NCBI GenBank assembly: GCA_031296935.1
Contig: JAVDPD010000007.1
Span: 107,566-171,565, forward strand
Direction: 5' to 3'
Source of the DNA: Cerasicoccus maritimus
GTDB taxonomy: Bacteria > Verrucomicrobiota > Verrucomicrobiia > Opitutales > Cerasicoccaceae
DNA: 64,000 nucleotides
Below are positions 14,001 to 21,407 of the stretch, piece after piece. The notes beneath the pieces are model-generated. The model was not told the origin of the DNA, made no database searches, and worked only from the letters and a program-made list of their open reading frames with translations. The position numbers were made by a program, and so were the translations under genes. Positions within the stretch are counted from its first letter, which is position 1. Every line of letters begins with the position of its first letter.

Positions 14001-14412
14001 ACAACCGCATAGGAAACTCCGCAACAACCGCATAGGAAACTCGAAAAAGCCTTAGTAGGAAACTCCGAAAGAACCGATGCTATCATGCCTCAACAACCGA
14101 TGCTGTACCGCCTCGATAACCGCTCGGTTGTTGGGGCAACACACGGGCGGTTGTTTGCGAAACAATAGAGTAGGAAACTTGAAAAAGTCTTAGAGGGCGT
14201 CTAAAAAGTCTGATCGAGTCGGCGAGATGTATTCGAGAGGCAAAATTTCGGCTTCTGAATCGAGGCGAAACAAGTTTCGTCGAGATGAAGAAATGATATT
14301 TTGGCCTCGGAGGCGCTCTCCGACGAAGACCACTTGAGTTTTTAGACGCCCTCTTAGTAGGAAACTGCGCAATAACCGTGTAGGCTTTTGCGCAACAACT
14401 GTGGTGTTGTTT
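14001..14412 (+). repeat. Degenerate direct-repeat array (AACAACCG / TAGGAAACT)
   Basis: The 9-mer TAGGAAACT occurs five times (near 14010, 14033, 14056, 14171 and 14358). Variants of AACAACCG occur between them, some inverted (CGGTTGTT). Spacing is irregular (23, 23, 115 and 187 bases, the last enlarged by a MITE). There is no cas gene and no constant spacer length, so it is not CRISPR. It could be an iteron-like protein-binding array or decayed tandem duplication. Confidence 0.65.
14193..14353. mobile_element. 161-bp MITE with TTA target duplication
   Basis: 15-bp perfect terminal inverted repeats (GAGGGCGTCTAAAAA at the left, its inverse at the right) flanked on both sides by TTA. It lies inside the direct-repeat array and splits it. 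The ends and a 3-bp TTA duplication fit an IS5-superfamily type of transposition, which is inference. Confidence 0.8.
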
Positions 14413-14651
14413 GGAAGTGGGCAGGGGAGGGATGTTTAAAATCTACGATTGGGGACCAAATCTTGGCACCATTTATAGATAGTCACTTTTTGTTCATTGG
14501 AATTGTATTGGAATTATTATGGTTTGTTAATGAAGTATTAACTATTCAAGTATTATTATAGTGTGCGCGAAAGATTTTGAGGAATTTAAGGGGTATGCTG
14601 GAATGGTTGTTTGCTATTGTTAACATACTCCCGCAACAGTTAATAATTTGT

Positions 14652-16814
14652 ATGAAAAAACTGATACATATCTACTTCTTTGTTCTTCTACAATGCCTGC
14701 ATGCACAAGTATCCATTGTTGAGGTATCTGAAAGCGAACTTTTACTTGAGTGGGATGATCACGGCACTCCCTATCTGTTGCAACAGAGTAGTGACCTCAG
14801 CCTCTGGTCTGATTTAATTGCTTTGCCTCAATCGTATACCAGTTTCGATGCGCCTTACGATTCTCTGCCAGTATTCTTTAGAATTCTCGATGTGGATTCT
14901 TCAGTGTTGCGTGAGTCAAAAGGAGCAAGCCCATATACTGTCGGCGCTTATCAGCAGGTATTGGATTCATTGCCATTTGGTGAGCAAACCGACGACTACA
15001 CTGATGCTCAGCTTGGCTTTATATCGCGAATAGACGATCTGGTAATAACAAGTGATGACGGTGATGTTATTTGGGATTTGGGAGATTTTGAGTTCCTTCA
15101 GGAAGAAACTGCACCTCTGACGGTCAATCCGAGTTTATGGCGTCAAGCCAAGCTCAACTACGAGTATGGCCTATACGAAGTTACTGACGGAATATACCAA
15201 GTAAGGGGATATGATTTAGCGGTCGTTAGCTTTATCCGTGGAGATACTGGATGGATTGTCGTTGACCCGTTATCTTCTGTTCAAACGGCAGCAGCGGCTC
15301 TGGATCTGGTAAATACAGAGTTCCCTGGAGTGCCCGTTACAGTTGTCATTCATACGCACTCTCATATCGACCATTTTGGTGGGGTGGCTGGCGTTGTAAC
15401 GGAGGAACAATATGACAACGGAGAAGTAGAAATTGTAGCTCCAGTTGATTTTATCGATGACGCAATTACAGAAAATGTAATGGTATCGGCTCTGCGCAGG
15501 CGTGGAACTTATATGTACGGCATTAATTTACCAGTGTCAGCAACTGGGAGGGTCGACGCCGGTCTCGGGAAAGGGGTTGCTTTTGTTGATGGCGCAACGA
15601 TCTCGTTATATGATCCAACAATTACCATTTCTGAAGATACAACGATGACGCTTGATGGAGTCGATTTTGAATTCGTTTACACGCCAGATGCCGAGGCGCC
15701 TACCGAGATGTATTTTTACTTACCAGATTTCCGTGCGCTCTGCATGGCTGAGTTGGCAACTCGAACCATGCATAACGTATATTCTCTGAGAGGAGCTAAG
15801 GTTCGTGATGCATTGGAATGGTCAAAATATTTGAACACCGCTTTACAAACATACGGTGATGAATCTGACTACTTGTTCAACGTTCACAACTGGCCTTTTT
15901 TTGGTAGTGAAGCCATCATAGAGCACCTGACTCAACAACGTGATTTAATGAGGTTTCTTCACGATCAGACGCTTTTTTGGATGAATCAGGGTTACACCAT
16001 GACGGAAATAAGCGAGTTGGTTGAGTTGCCCTCGGGATTAAGTGAGATATTTGCGGATCGTGGCTATTATGGCACGGTGAGCCATAATGTCAGAGCGGTT
16101 TATCAGAGGTATCTTGGCTTTTACGATTCCAATCCAGCAAATTTGAACCCCCACGAGCCTGAAGTTGCTGGTCCTTTGTATGTTGAGGCCTTTGGGGGAA
16201 CGGAGAGCACGCTTCAAATAGCTCGTAAGGCTTATGCGAGTGGAGATTATCGATGGGCCGCTGAAGTCCTTAACCACTTAATCTTTGCTGACCCGGACAA
16301 CGTCGAAGCTACGAACCTTCAAGCAGATACTCTGGAACAGCTCGGCTATCAATCTGAGTCTGCTCCTTGGCGGAATGAGTATCTTACTGGAGCATACGAA
16401 TTGCGTGGGAACGAGGTATCCTATCCTGACACTGACAATAGCATCCTTTTCACTGCAATGGAAAATGATCAGTATCTGGATATGATGGCTACGTTTGTTA
16501 GCGCTGAAAAAGCTGATGGTAAAAGCTATAAGATTAATATGATAATGATACAATCTGATGTTGAAGATGATTTTGCCGTGGAACTCTCAAATTCCGCCAT
16601 TTCATACACGGAGGGAGTGTTATTTGAGGACGCTGACGCAACACTTACAATCAATCGTGATACGATTGAAGACATTCGTAATGGGGTCGCCACGATAGTT
16701 GAAATCTTTGAAGATGGTTTAATTGAGGTTTCTGGAAGCTTTGAAGATCTCGTTGCATTTTTTGAAGTCTTCCAATTTTCAATTGATGGGGACTTTAATA
16801 TCGTAACACCCTGA
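14652..16814 (+). CDS. Secreted alkylsulfatase-like metallo-beta-lactamase-fold hydrolase
   Basis: The protein (720 residues from the ATG at 14652) begins with a signal peptide, a lysine pair and a hydrophobic run ending near Leu-His-Ala. A short beta module (Tyr-Leu-Leu-Gln-Gln-Ser-Ser-Asp-Leu) of the kind seen in exported Verrucomicrobia proteins follows. Then comes the SdsA1/BDS1-like alkylsulfatase core with the zinc motif His-Thr-His-Ser-His-Ile-Asp-His near residue 235, the segment Asn-Val-His-Asn-Trp-Pro, and a C-terminal dimerisation and sterol-carrier-like part. It should hydrolyse alkyl sulfates outside the cytoplasm. Base composition is clearly more AT-rich than the flanking genes, a sign of transfer. 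The frame is open to 14577, but that extension hides the signal peptide. Confidence 0.85.
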   Translation: MKKLIHIYFFVLLQCLHAQVSIVEVSESELLLEWDDHGTPYLLQQSSDLSLWSDLIALPQSYTSFDAPYDSLPVFFRILDVDSSVLRESKGASPYTVGAYQQVLDSLPFGEQTDDYTDAQLGFISRIDDLVITSDDGDVIWDLGDFEFLQEETAPLTVNPSLWRQAKLNYEYGLYEVTDGIYQVRGYDLAVVSFIRGDTGWIVVDPLSSVQTAAAALDLVNTEFPGVPVTVVIHTHSHIDHFGGVAGVVTEEQYDNGEVEIVAPVDFIDDAITENVMVSALRRRGTYMYGINLPVSATGRVDAGLGKGVAFVDGATISLYDPTITISEDTTMTLDGVDFEFVYTPDAEAPTEMYFYLPDFRALCMAELATRTMHNVYSLRGAKVRDALEWSKYLNTALQTYGDESDYLFNVHNWPFFGSEAIIEHLTQQRDLMRFLHDQTLFWMNQGYTMTEISELVELPSGLSEIFADRGYYGTVSHNVRAVYQRYLGFYDSNPANLNPHEPEVAGPLYVEAFGGTESTLQIARKAYASGDYRWAAEVLNHLIFADPDNVEATNLQADTLEQLGYQSESAPWRNEYLTGAYELRGNEVSYPDTDNSILFTAMENDQYLDMMATFVSAEKADGKSYKINMIMIQSDVEDDFAVELSNSAISYTEGVLFEDADATLTINRDTIEDIRNGVATIVEIFEDGLIEVSGSFEDLVAFFEVFQFSIDGDFNIVTP

Positions 16815-18174
16815 CGCTCTGTCAGTTGGCGCGGCAACGTGTCCGGGGGTTCGAATCCCTCCTTCTCCGCCACTAGGGCTGAAACTCGAACTCTCACTCC
16901 CACTTCTGGAAAATGTTGGCATTAGGTCACTTGCGATAAATTCCAGTTGGACCAAATAGAGAGAAGTTCGTATTTTGAGCGTGGTGCATGGTTTTCCGCT
17001 GGGTAGGCGGTCATTTTCGGGGTCGAACTTTTTGATGCAAATGCCCTTCAGGATGAGCCGCAGGGCTTCCTTCTGGTCCTCATAGGGTAATGCGTCAAAA
17101 GTGTCTTTAAAGTGGCTTAGACGCGCTGCAATGACCTCGTGATCGGTCACGACGCGCTCCTTGTAATCAATGTCGATCCTGACCTTATCGCGCTCGATTT
17201 CGACGGCGTGTTTGTCGGCGGCGAGCTTTTCAGCCTCGGCGCGAATCTCGAAGCTGAAATGACGGTCGCCTTTTCCCGCAAGTTCAAGGTAGTGGCGTAG
17301 CTGGGCGCTGATTTCGCCGTGACGCTTGTTGAGCTCGGCGAGCTTCTTCTTGAGCGGGCGCAAAGACTTCTGTTTCTGGCTGTTGGATGCGGCAATCGCC
17401 TTCTTGATGATCGCGGGATTCTGACCCAATTCGCCAATCAGTTCGACGACAATCTTTTCCAGCGGGCGGGCTGGTACGCTACGTAGTGGACAATCGGCGT
17501 GCCGTCCGTCCCGGTTGACGCAACCACACTTGTAATAAAGGTATTGCTTGCCGTTGGCGTCCTTTTTGCCGCTGGGATGCGGAATTAGCGCATTGCCACA
17601 ATGCCCGCAGTGGGCAAGGCCCTTGAGCGCGGCTTGATGCTTGTCACTCTGCCGAACGGCGGGCGCCGGTTTGAGTTCGCGCTTGTTCAATGACTCATTG
17701 GCCTTTTCCCAAAGCTTGGGCGAAACGATGCCCGCATGTTCGCCGGGGTATTCCTGATCGCGGTGGCGAACCACGCCCTTGTAGAGCGGATTGGCGACCA
17801 GTTGCTTAATCTTATCGGAGCGGAAACGCTTGCCGCCAACTTGCTTTTCGCCGCCCCGAGACTGATAAACACGTTGGCGGGTGCGGGCTCCCTCGTCGTT
17901 GATCTGCTGGGCAATCATGGTGGCGTCGCCCCATTCGGCGGCTAGCGTGTAGATTCGCTTAACCAGCGCGGCCTCGTCTTGATTTGCGCTTAGCTTCTTG
18001 GTTTGCGGGTCGTAGTCGTAGCCGAGGGGGATGGTTCCCCCGGCCCATTTGCCGCGCTTGGCGCGTTCGGCCAGTTTGTCCGAGATACGCTCGGCGGTCA
18101 ACTCCCGCTCATATTGCCCGAAGCCTAGAAGCATATTGAGCATGAGCCGTCCGGCAGGCGTGCCGGTGTCGCCA
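16779..18174 (-). pseudogene. Large serine recombinase, N-terminal catalytic domain lost
   Basis: The frame from 18174 starts inside Ser-Gly-Asp-Thr-Gly-Thr-Pro-Ala-Gly-Arg-Leu-Met, a conserved block near the end of the serine-recombinase catalytic domain. It continues through the recombinase domain (Leu-Gly-Phe-Gly-Gln-Tyr-Glu-Arg-Glu), a zinc ribbon (Cys-Gly-His-Cys-Gly ... Cys-Gly-Cys ... Cys-Pro), a long coiled coil and a C-terminal tail. The catalytic Ser and about 110 residues are missing; the gene is cut exactly at the end of the lactonase gene. The last 35 codons read through the tRNA scar in antisense and into the alkylsulfatase gene. Probably inactive. Confidence 0.85.
16841..16872 (+). 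other. 3' end of a tRNA gene (probable attachment-site scar)
   Basis: GGGGGTTCGAATCCCTCC with the acceptor strand and an encoded CCA form the T-arm and 3' end of a Ser-type tRNA. Upstream sequence is the alkylsulfatase gene and not the tRNA 5' half. A lone tRNA 3' end next to a recombinase gene is the classic trace of site-specific integration (attL or attR). Confidence 0.75.
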
Positions 18175-19215
18175 CTAATCTATAACCAGTAAACTGACGG
18201 GACTCCCGAATTGGTTAACTTTGATCTTCGAGGTAGGGAGGCCTGTTTCGGGGGATAGCTCATGCGCAACAATCGCATTGGATGTCTGGCAAGCAACGAG
18301 TAGCCAATCGCCACTTGGGTGAATCATTAAATCGCGTGGACCGGCTCCACCGGTAGAGTAGTAAGATTGTCGCTGTATCTCACCGCTTGGGTTTTTGCTA
18401 AAGATGGATAGCGTTTCCGTTGCTCGATCTACTGCATAGATTAGCGGTAATTTCGGGTGCATACGAATTGCGCTGCAATGGGGAGCTTGCTTGGTTTCGG
18501 GTGGTAAAACAGATTGGGCACTCGCCCAATGGCAGCTTGCATACTCTTCATCCCACCTCCCATGGTAGAGTCGGCCGTCCAGCTCTGCTATGCAGTATAT
18601 GTCTTTGCCATCCTCGGAGAAAAGAGAATGTCGCGGTCCGGCTCCAGCGGGTAATTCAATCGCACTGTAAGGTGCCAGATTTTCTGGTTTATTGCAGTCA
18701 TGAATCCAGATTTTATCGCAACCAAGATCGTTTATGAGCATCCATTTTCCAGATGGTGAAAATAAGACCTGATGTGGATGAGGTGATTGTTGGCGCTTTA
18801 AATTCGGACCTTTGCCAGAGTAGCGGTAGGTTGCGATTTCTTTGCCATTGGAAGCACATAGTAACATGGCTGTGCCCTCAAGGTAGTTGGTTATGCCGAT
18901 CAAATCTCTCGAAGGGTGAGTTGCCAGATGGCATGTGGCTCGGCCATTGGAATTTGCGGTCCACACGGGCGTCAAGGTCTGGTCTTTATCTATGAATGCT
19001 GTCACTGTGCCAGGGCCGTCGATTACCTCCGATACAGTATAAATAATGCCATCGGAGCCAACTGCACTATACGATGGATTTATCAGGTTGGAGTTTGCGA
19101 ATGCGCATTGTAAGTCGCCGGTCCTTGAGTCAAACTCTGCGATGCAAAGTCCGATGCCAGTTGAATTGGGCGTATGGTTGTAAGTGCCTATTAGTAATCT
19201 GGTTAGCTTAATCAC
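18175..19215 (-). CDS. Lactonase family protein (seven-bladed propeller, Pgl-like)
   Basis: This 346-residue protein resembles YbhE-type 6-phosphogluconolactonases. It shows repeated propeller blades with His-Pro-Ser-Gly or Ser-Pro-Ser-Gly-Lys-Trp turns, Pro-His-Pro-His-Gln-Val near the middle and Gly-Ala-Gly-Pro-Arg-His/Asp-Leu in two blades. The start is GTG at 19215; no better ATG is seen. Its stop codon sits at the cut end of the recombinase gene, so the 3' end is a rearrangement junction although the family-typical C terminus seems complete. It should hydrolyse a sugar lactone in the cytoplasm. Confidence 0.82.
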   Translation of the reverse strand: MIKLTRLLIGTYNHTPNSTGIGLCIAEFDSRTGDLQCAFANSNLINPSYSAVGSDGIIYTVSEVIDGPGTVTAFIDKDQTLTPVWTANSNGRATCHLATHPSRDLIGITNYLEGTAMLLCASNGKEIATYRYSGKGPNLKRQQSPHPHQVLFSPSGKWMLINDLGCDKIWIHDCNKPENLAPYSAIELPAGAGPRHSLFSEDGKDIYCIAELDGRLYHGRWDEEYASCHWASAQSVLPPETKQAPHCSAIRMHPKLPLIYAVDRATETLSIFSKNPSGEIQRQSYYSTGGAGPRDLMIHPSGDWLLVACQTSNAIVAHELSPETGLPTSKIKVNQFGSPVSLLVID

Positions 19216-19369
19216 GTCTAATTGATTCCGTTGTAGATGAGTTCATTGTTGGTGGGCTGTGCATTATCGGCGTGGGATATCTTTAGACTCACGGAAGATC
19301 TACTGTAAACGTCCGGTGACCGGCCCTATTGAAGCGGAGTGTCGTTGGGCAGTGACCTGCTCCCAATCT

Positions 19370-19760
19370 TCATACTAGAGGCAGTGCTAGGATTTTCCGC
19401 TTCGATTGGGTTATTGTTGCCTTGGATGTAGCTTGCTGGGCGTATTCGGCCGGATGCCGATAGCCCAGCGAACTGTGTGGTCTATACGTATTATAATCGA
19501 GGCGATATTCTTCAAGCTTTTCCCTGGCCTCGGACAGGGAAAAGAAGGTCTCAGTGTTCAACAGCTCATTGTGGAGCTTGCCATTAAAGGATTCTATGTA
19601 GTAGTTTTCGGTTGGTATGTCTGGTCGGATAAAATCAAGCTGAACCTCTTTGGCATAAGCCCAGGCATCGAGCACTTTGCCAGCAAACTCAGGTCCCATT
19701 GTCCACGGTGATTGCCTGTGTGCGCACCGGCGGTGCGAGTAGCCACCGAGGAATCCACCA
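19370..19760 (-). pseudogene. IS3-family transposase (OrfB), 3' fragment with frameshift
   Basis: It holds the C-terminal part of the DDE integrase core: Val-Asp-Asn-Gly-Thr in one frame, then Glu-Phe-Ala-Gly-Lys-Val-Leu-Asp-Ala-Trp, Glu-Ser-Phe-Asn-Gly-Lys (with the last catalytic Glu), and Arg-Pro-His-Ser-Ser-Leu-Gly-Tyr. One extra T near 19700 breaks the frame, and the first part of the gene is missing. It resembles the IS407-type branch of IS3. Confidence 0.85.
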
Positions 19761-19969
19761 GCAACCCATAACCCAACCAACATAAACAATCCGCCGAAGT
19801 CTCAATTGAACCGATACGAAAAGTGAGGGCCGATCAATGATGTAGAGCGCGATGGCAACTGCGTTGAGAAAAAGCGAATCTGAACGCTGTTCATTGAAAA
19901 TTCCGGGAACGGGGTGACGTCTGCTTTGATCATCATAAAATCGAGGGTCTCAGAGAAGACGCTGTTACC

Positions 19970-20145
19970 TCAGAATTTATAGGCGAAGATGCCGCCACCC
20001 GAGAGCGAGCAGCCCGCGAGAATCGCGGTCCAGGCGCCGCTGTCGTTCCCTTTTTCCAATAGAGTCCGCCAATGATAGCGGCTCCGGCTCCTCCGACGTA
20101 GATCGCATAGGTGACCATGAACCACATGACGATGTATTCGTAGAC
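19970..20145 (-). pseudogene. Sodium:solute symporter fragment
   Basis: A membrane segment (Tyr-Val-Gly-Gly-Ala-Gly-Ala-Ala-Ile-Ile-Gly-Gly-Leu-Tyr-Trp-Lys) is followed, after a frameshift near 20040, by Gly-Ala-Trp-Thr-Ala-Ile-Leu-Ala-Gly. This is typical of the middle of SSS-family transporters. Both ends are lost. Confidence 0.6.
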
Positions 20146-20152
20146 CTAAAGA

Positions 20153-20425
20153 ATGCTCCAAAGAAAAAGGCGAAGAACTGTTCGCAATCGATCGCTTACG
20201 GCCTACATCTCTGCGGGTACCTTTCTGGTCGCCGTGTTCATGGACCGGTTCTGGAAAAAACTCCTTATGTTCGTGGCGGTCTGTGTCCTGGCCATTGTGA
20301 TGAATACTTTCCGTTACCTGTTCCTGATGGGCTGGGCCTACCACTATGGCGTGGTGCCATCGATGAAAAGCCGCCTCCTGCGCCGGTGCATTGAACGCGT
20401 GGTTTGCGACGCCCTTGTTGAATAA
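20153..20425 (+). pseudogene. Exosortase-like fragment, C-terminal part
   Basis: The 90-residue ORF holds two hydrophobic segments. The second contains Ile-Val-Met-Asn-Thr-Phe-Arg-Tyr-Leu and ends Trp-Ala-Tyr-His-Tyr-Gly, matching the Asn-x-x-Arg and His-x-Gly region of exosortases. The first residues, Arg-Ser-Leu-Thr-Ala-Tyr, fit the position just after the catalytic Cys, which is missing. The fragment starts where the symporter fragment ends. Confidence 0.45.
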
Positions 20426-20506
20426 CTCAAGCTGGACAATAAACTAGTCGGAATGTTGGTTGTCGATTCCGACGTTGGTAATCTACTATTGCAGACTGAA
20501 ACTCGT

Positions 20507-20531
20507 CCCGCCTAGCAGTTCACCAGGCGGG
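20507..20531. repeat. Inverted repeat between two convergent genes
   Basis: Arms CCCGCCT and AGGCGGG around an 11-base loop, just outside the 3' end of the RadC-like gene. It may act as a bidirectional terminator, but no T-run follows. Confidence 0.5.
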
Positions 20532-20543
20532 GCAGGTGGCTTT

Positions 20544-20996
20544 TCAGCAAAGCCCATTCTCATTGGATGAATAGTATCCGATTCCTTTTGGATCGGATTT
20601 TGGATCACCACAAATGATGTGGTCGAGCAAGGGAATCTGCATCAATTTAGCGCACTCTCCGAGACTGCGAGTCATGCTAATATCTTGCTTTGATGGGTAT
20701 GGATCGCCACTGGGGTGATTGTGTGCAACTGCGATGTTGGCGGCGTTCGTCAGAATCGCCACCCGGAATACTTCCGCCGGGCTGACTAGCGCTCCGCTGA
20801 TCGTTCCGAGTGCAATCATGGTTCGGCTTGTCGGTTGATTTTTGCGGTTCATACAGATGACCCAAAAGCTTTCCTGCATGAGATAATTATCGAATGCCCC
20901 CTGCATGTATTGATAGATCATCGCCGGGCTGTCGAGTGGTGTGCTCTGGCATTCCGAGACCAGTGAATACTTAATCGAAGCTTCGTAGATTTTCAT
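20544..20996 (-). CDS. RadC-like JAB-domain protein
   Basis: This 150-residue protein has the JAB/MPN metalloprotease-like signature Ala-His-Asn-His-Pro-Ser-Gly-Asp-Pro near residue 88, followed by the conserved Asp of the zinc site. RadC-like proteins of this size are common on integrative and conjugative elements, where they are often called DUF2466/anti-restriction neighbours; their function is unsettled. The ATG at 20996 is chosen because AAAGG lies seven bases before it; the upstream extension to 21080 has no homology. It is divergent from the relaxase gene. Confidence 0.88.
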   Translation of the reverse strand: MKIYEASIKYSLVSECQSTPLDSPAMIYQYMQGAFDNYLMQESFWVICMNRKNQPTSRTMIALGTISGALVSPAEVFRVAILTNAANIAVAHNHPSGDPYPSKQDISMTRSLGECAKLMQIPLLDHIICGDPKSDPKGIGYYSSNENGLC

Positions 20997-21080
20997 TTCA
21001 TACCTTTCATTTTGAAAGGCTTCCGGCCCCTCAAAACCAATGAGGGTTTGAACTGGAAACCGTTCGCGCTTCGCGCTCAC

Positions 21081-21407
21081 GCGAGCTCAAGGTGGAGGCG
21101 CAGCACTACCTTGAACCGTGTGACACCATTGGAAAAAACGGGAACAGTTTCTTTTCCGGCGCGGCCTAATGCGCCGCAATTTTCGCCCGATTTTTCTGAG
21201 CGATTTGAGCGCAATTTATGAACCGGAAACTTCGGCGGTGACTGGCGCAATAATTGGGGAATCCGCGATTGGACAACTTCCCTATTAAGCGGGCGAATCC
21301 TACGATAATATAGCCTTAGCTCGTAAGGGGTAAGGCGTCCCCCACCTAAAGAAACGCCCCAATGCGTTTCAGAACATAAATAACACCGCGCCAAGTAGCG
21401 TCAAAAC
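21081..21407. other. Divergent regulatory region, candidate oriT
   Basis: This is a gene-free stretch between radC-like and mobF, the usual place for the transfer origin of a MobF relaxase. It holds nested inverted repeats GCCTTA/TAAGGC (21313-21318 and 21331-21336) with CTTA/TAAG inside, preceded by an AT-rich segment, and a GC-rich palindrome near 21160. No nic-site consensus can be confirmed by eye. Confidence 0.35.

Noticed and set aside
14190-14372. 60-codon minus-strand ORF
   Set aside because: It lies within the MITE and has no protein-like content.
14001-14412. Direct repeats considered as a CRISPR array
   Set aside because: Repeats are only 9-20 bases, spacing is irregular, some units are inverted, and there is no cas gene.
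19970-20344. 124-codon minus-strand ORF rich in His, Gln and Glu
   Set aside because: Most of it is the antisense of the exosortase-like fragment; only its last part belongs to the symporter remnant.
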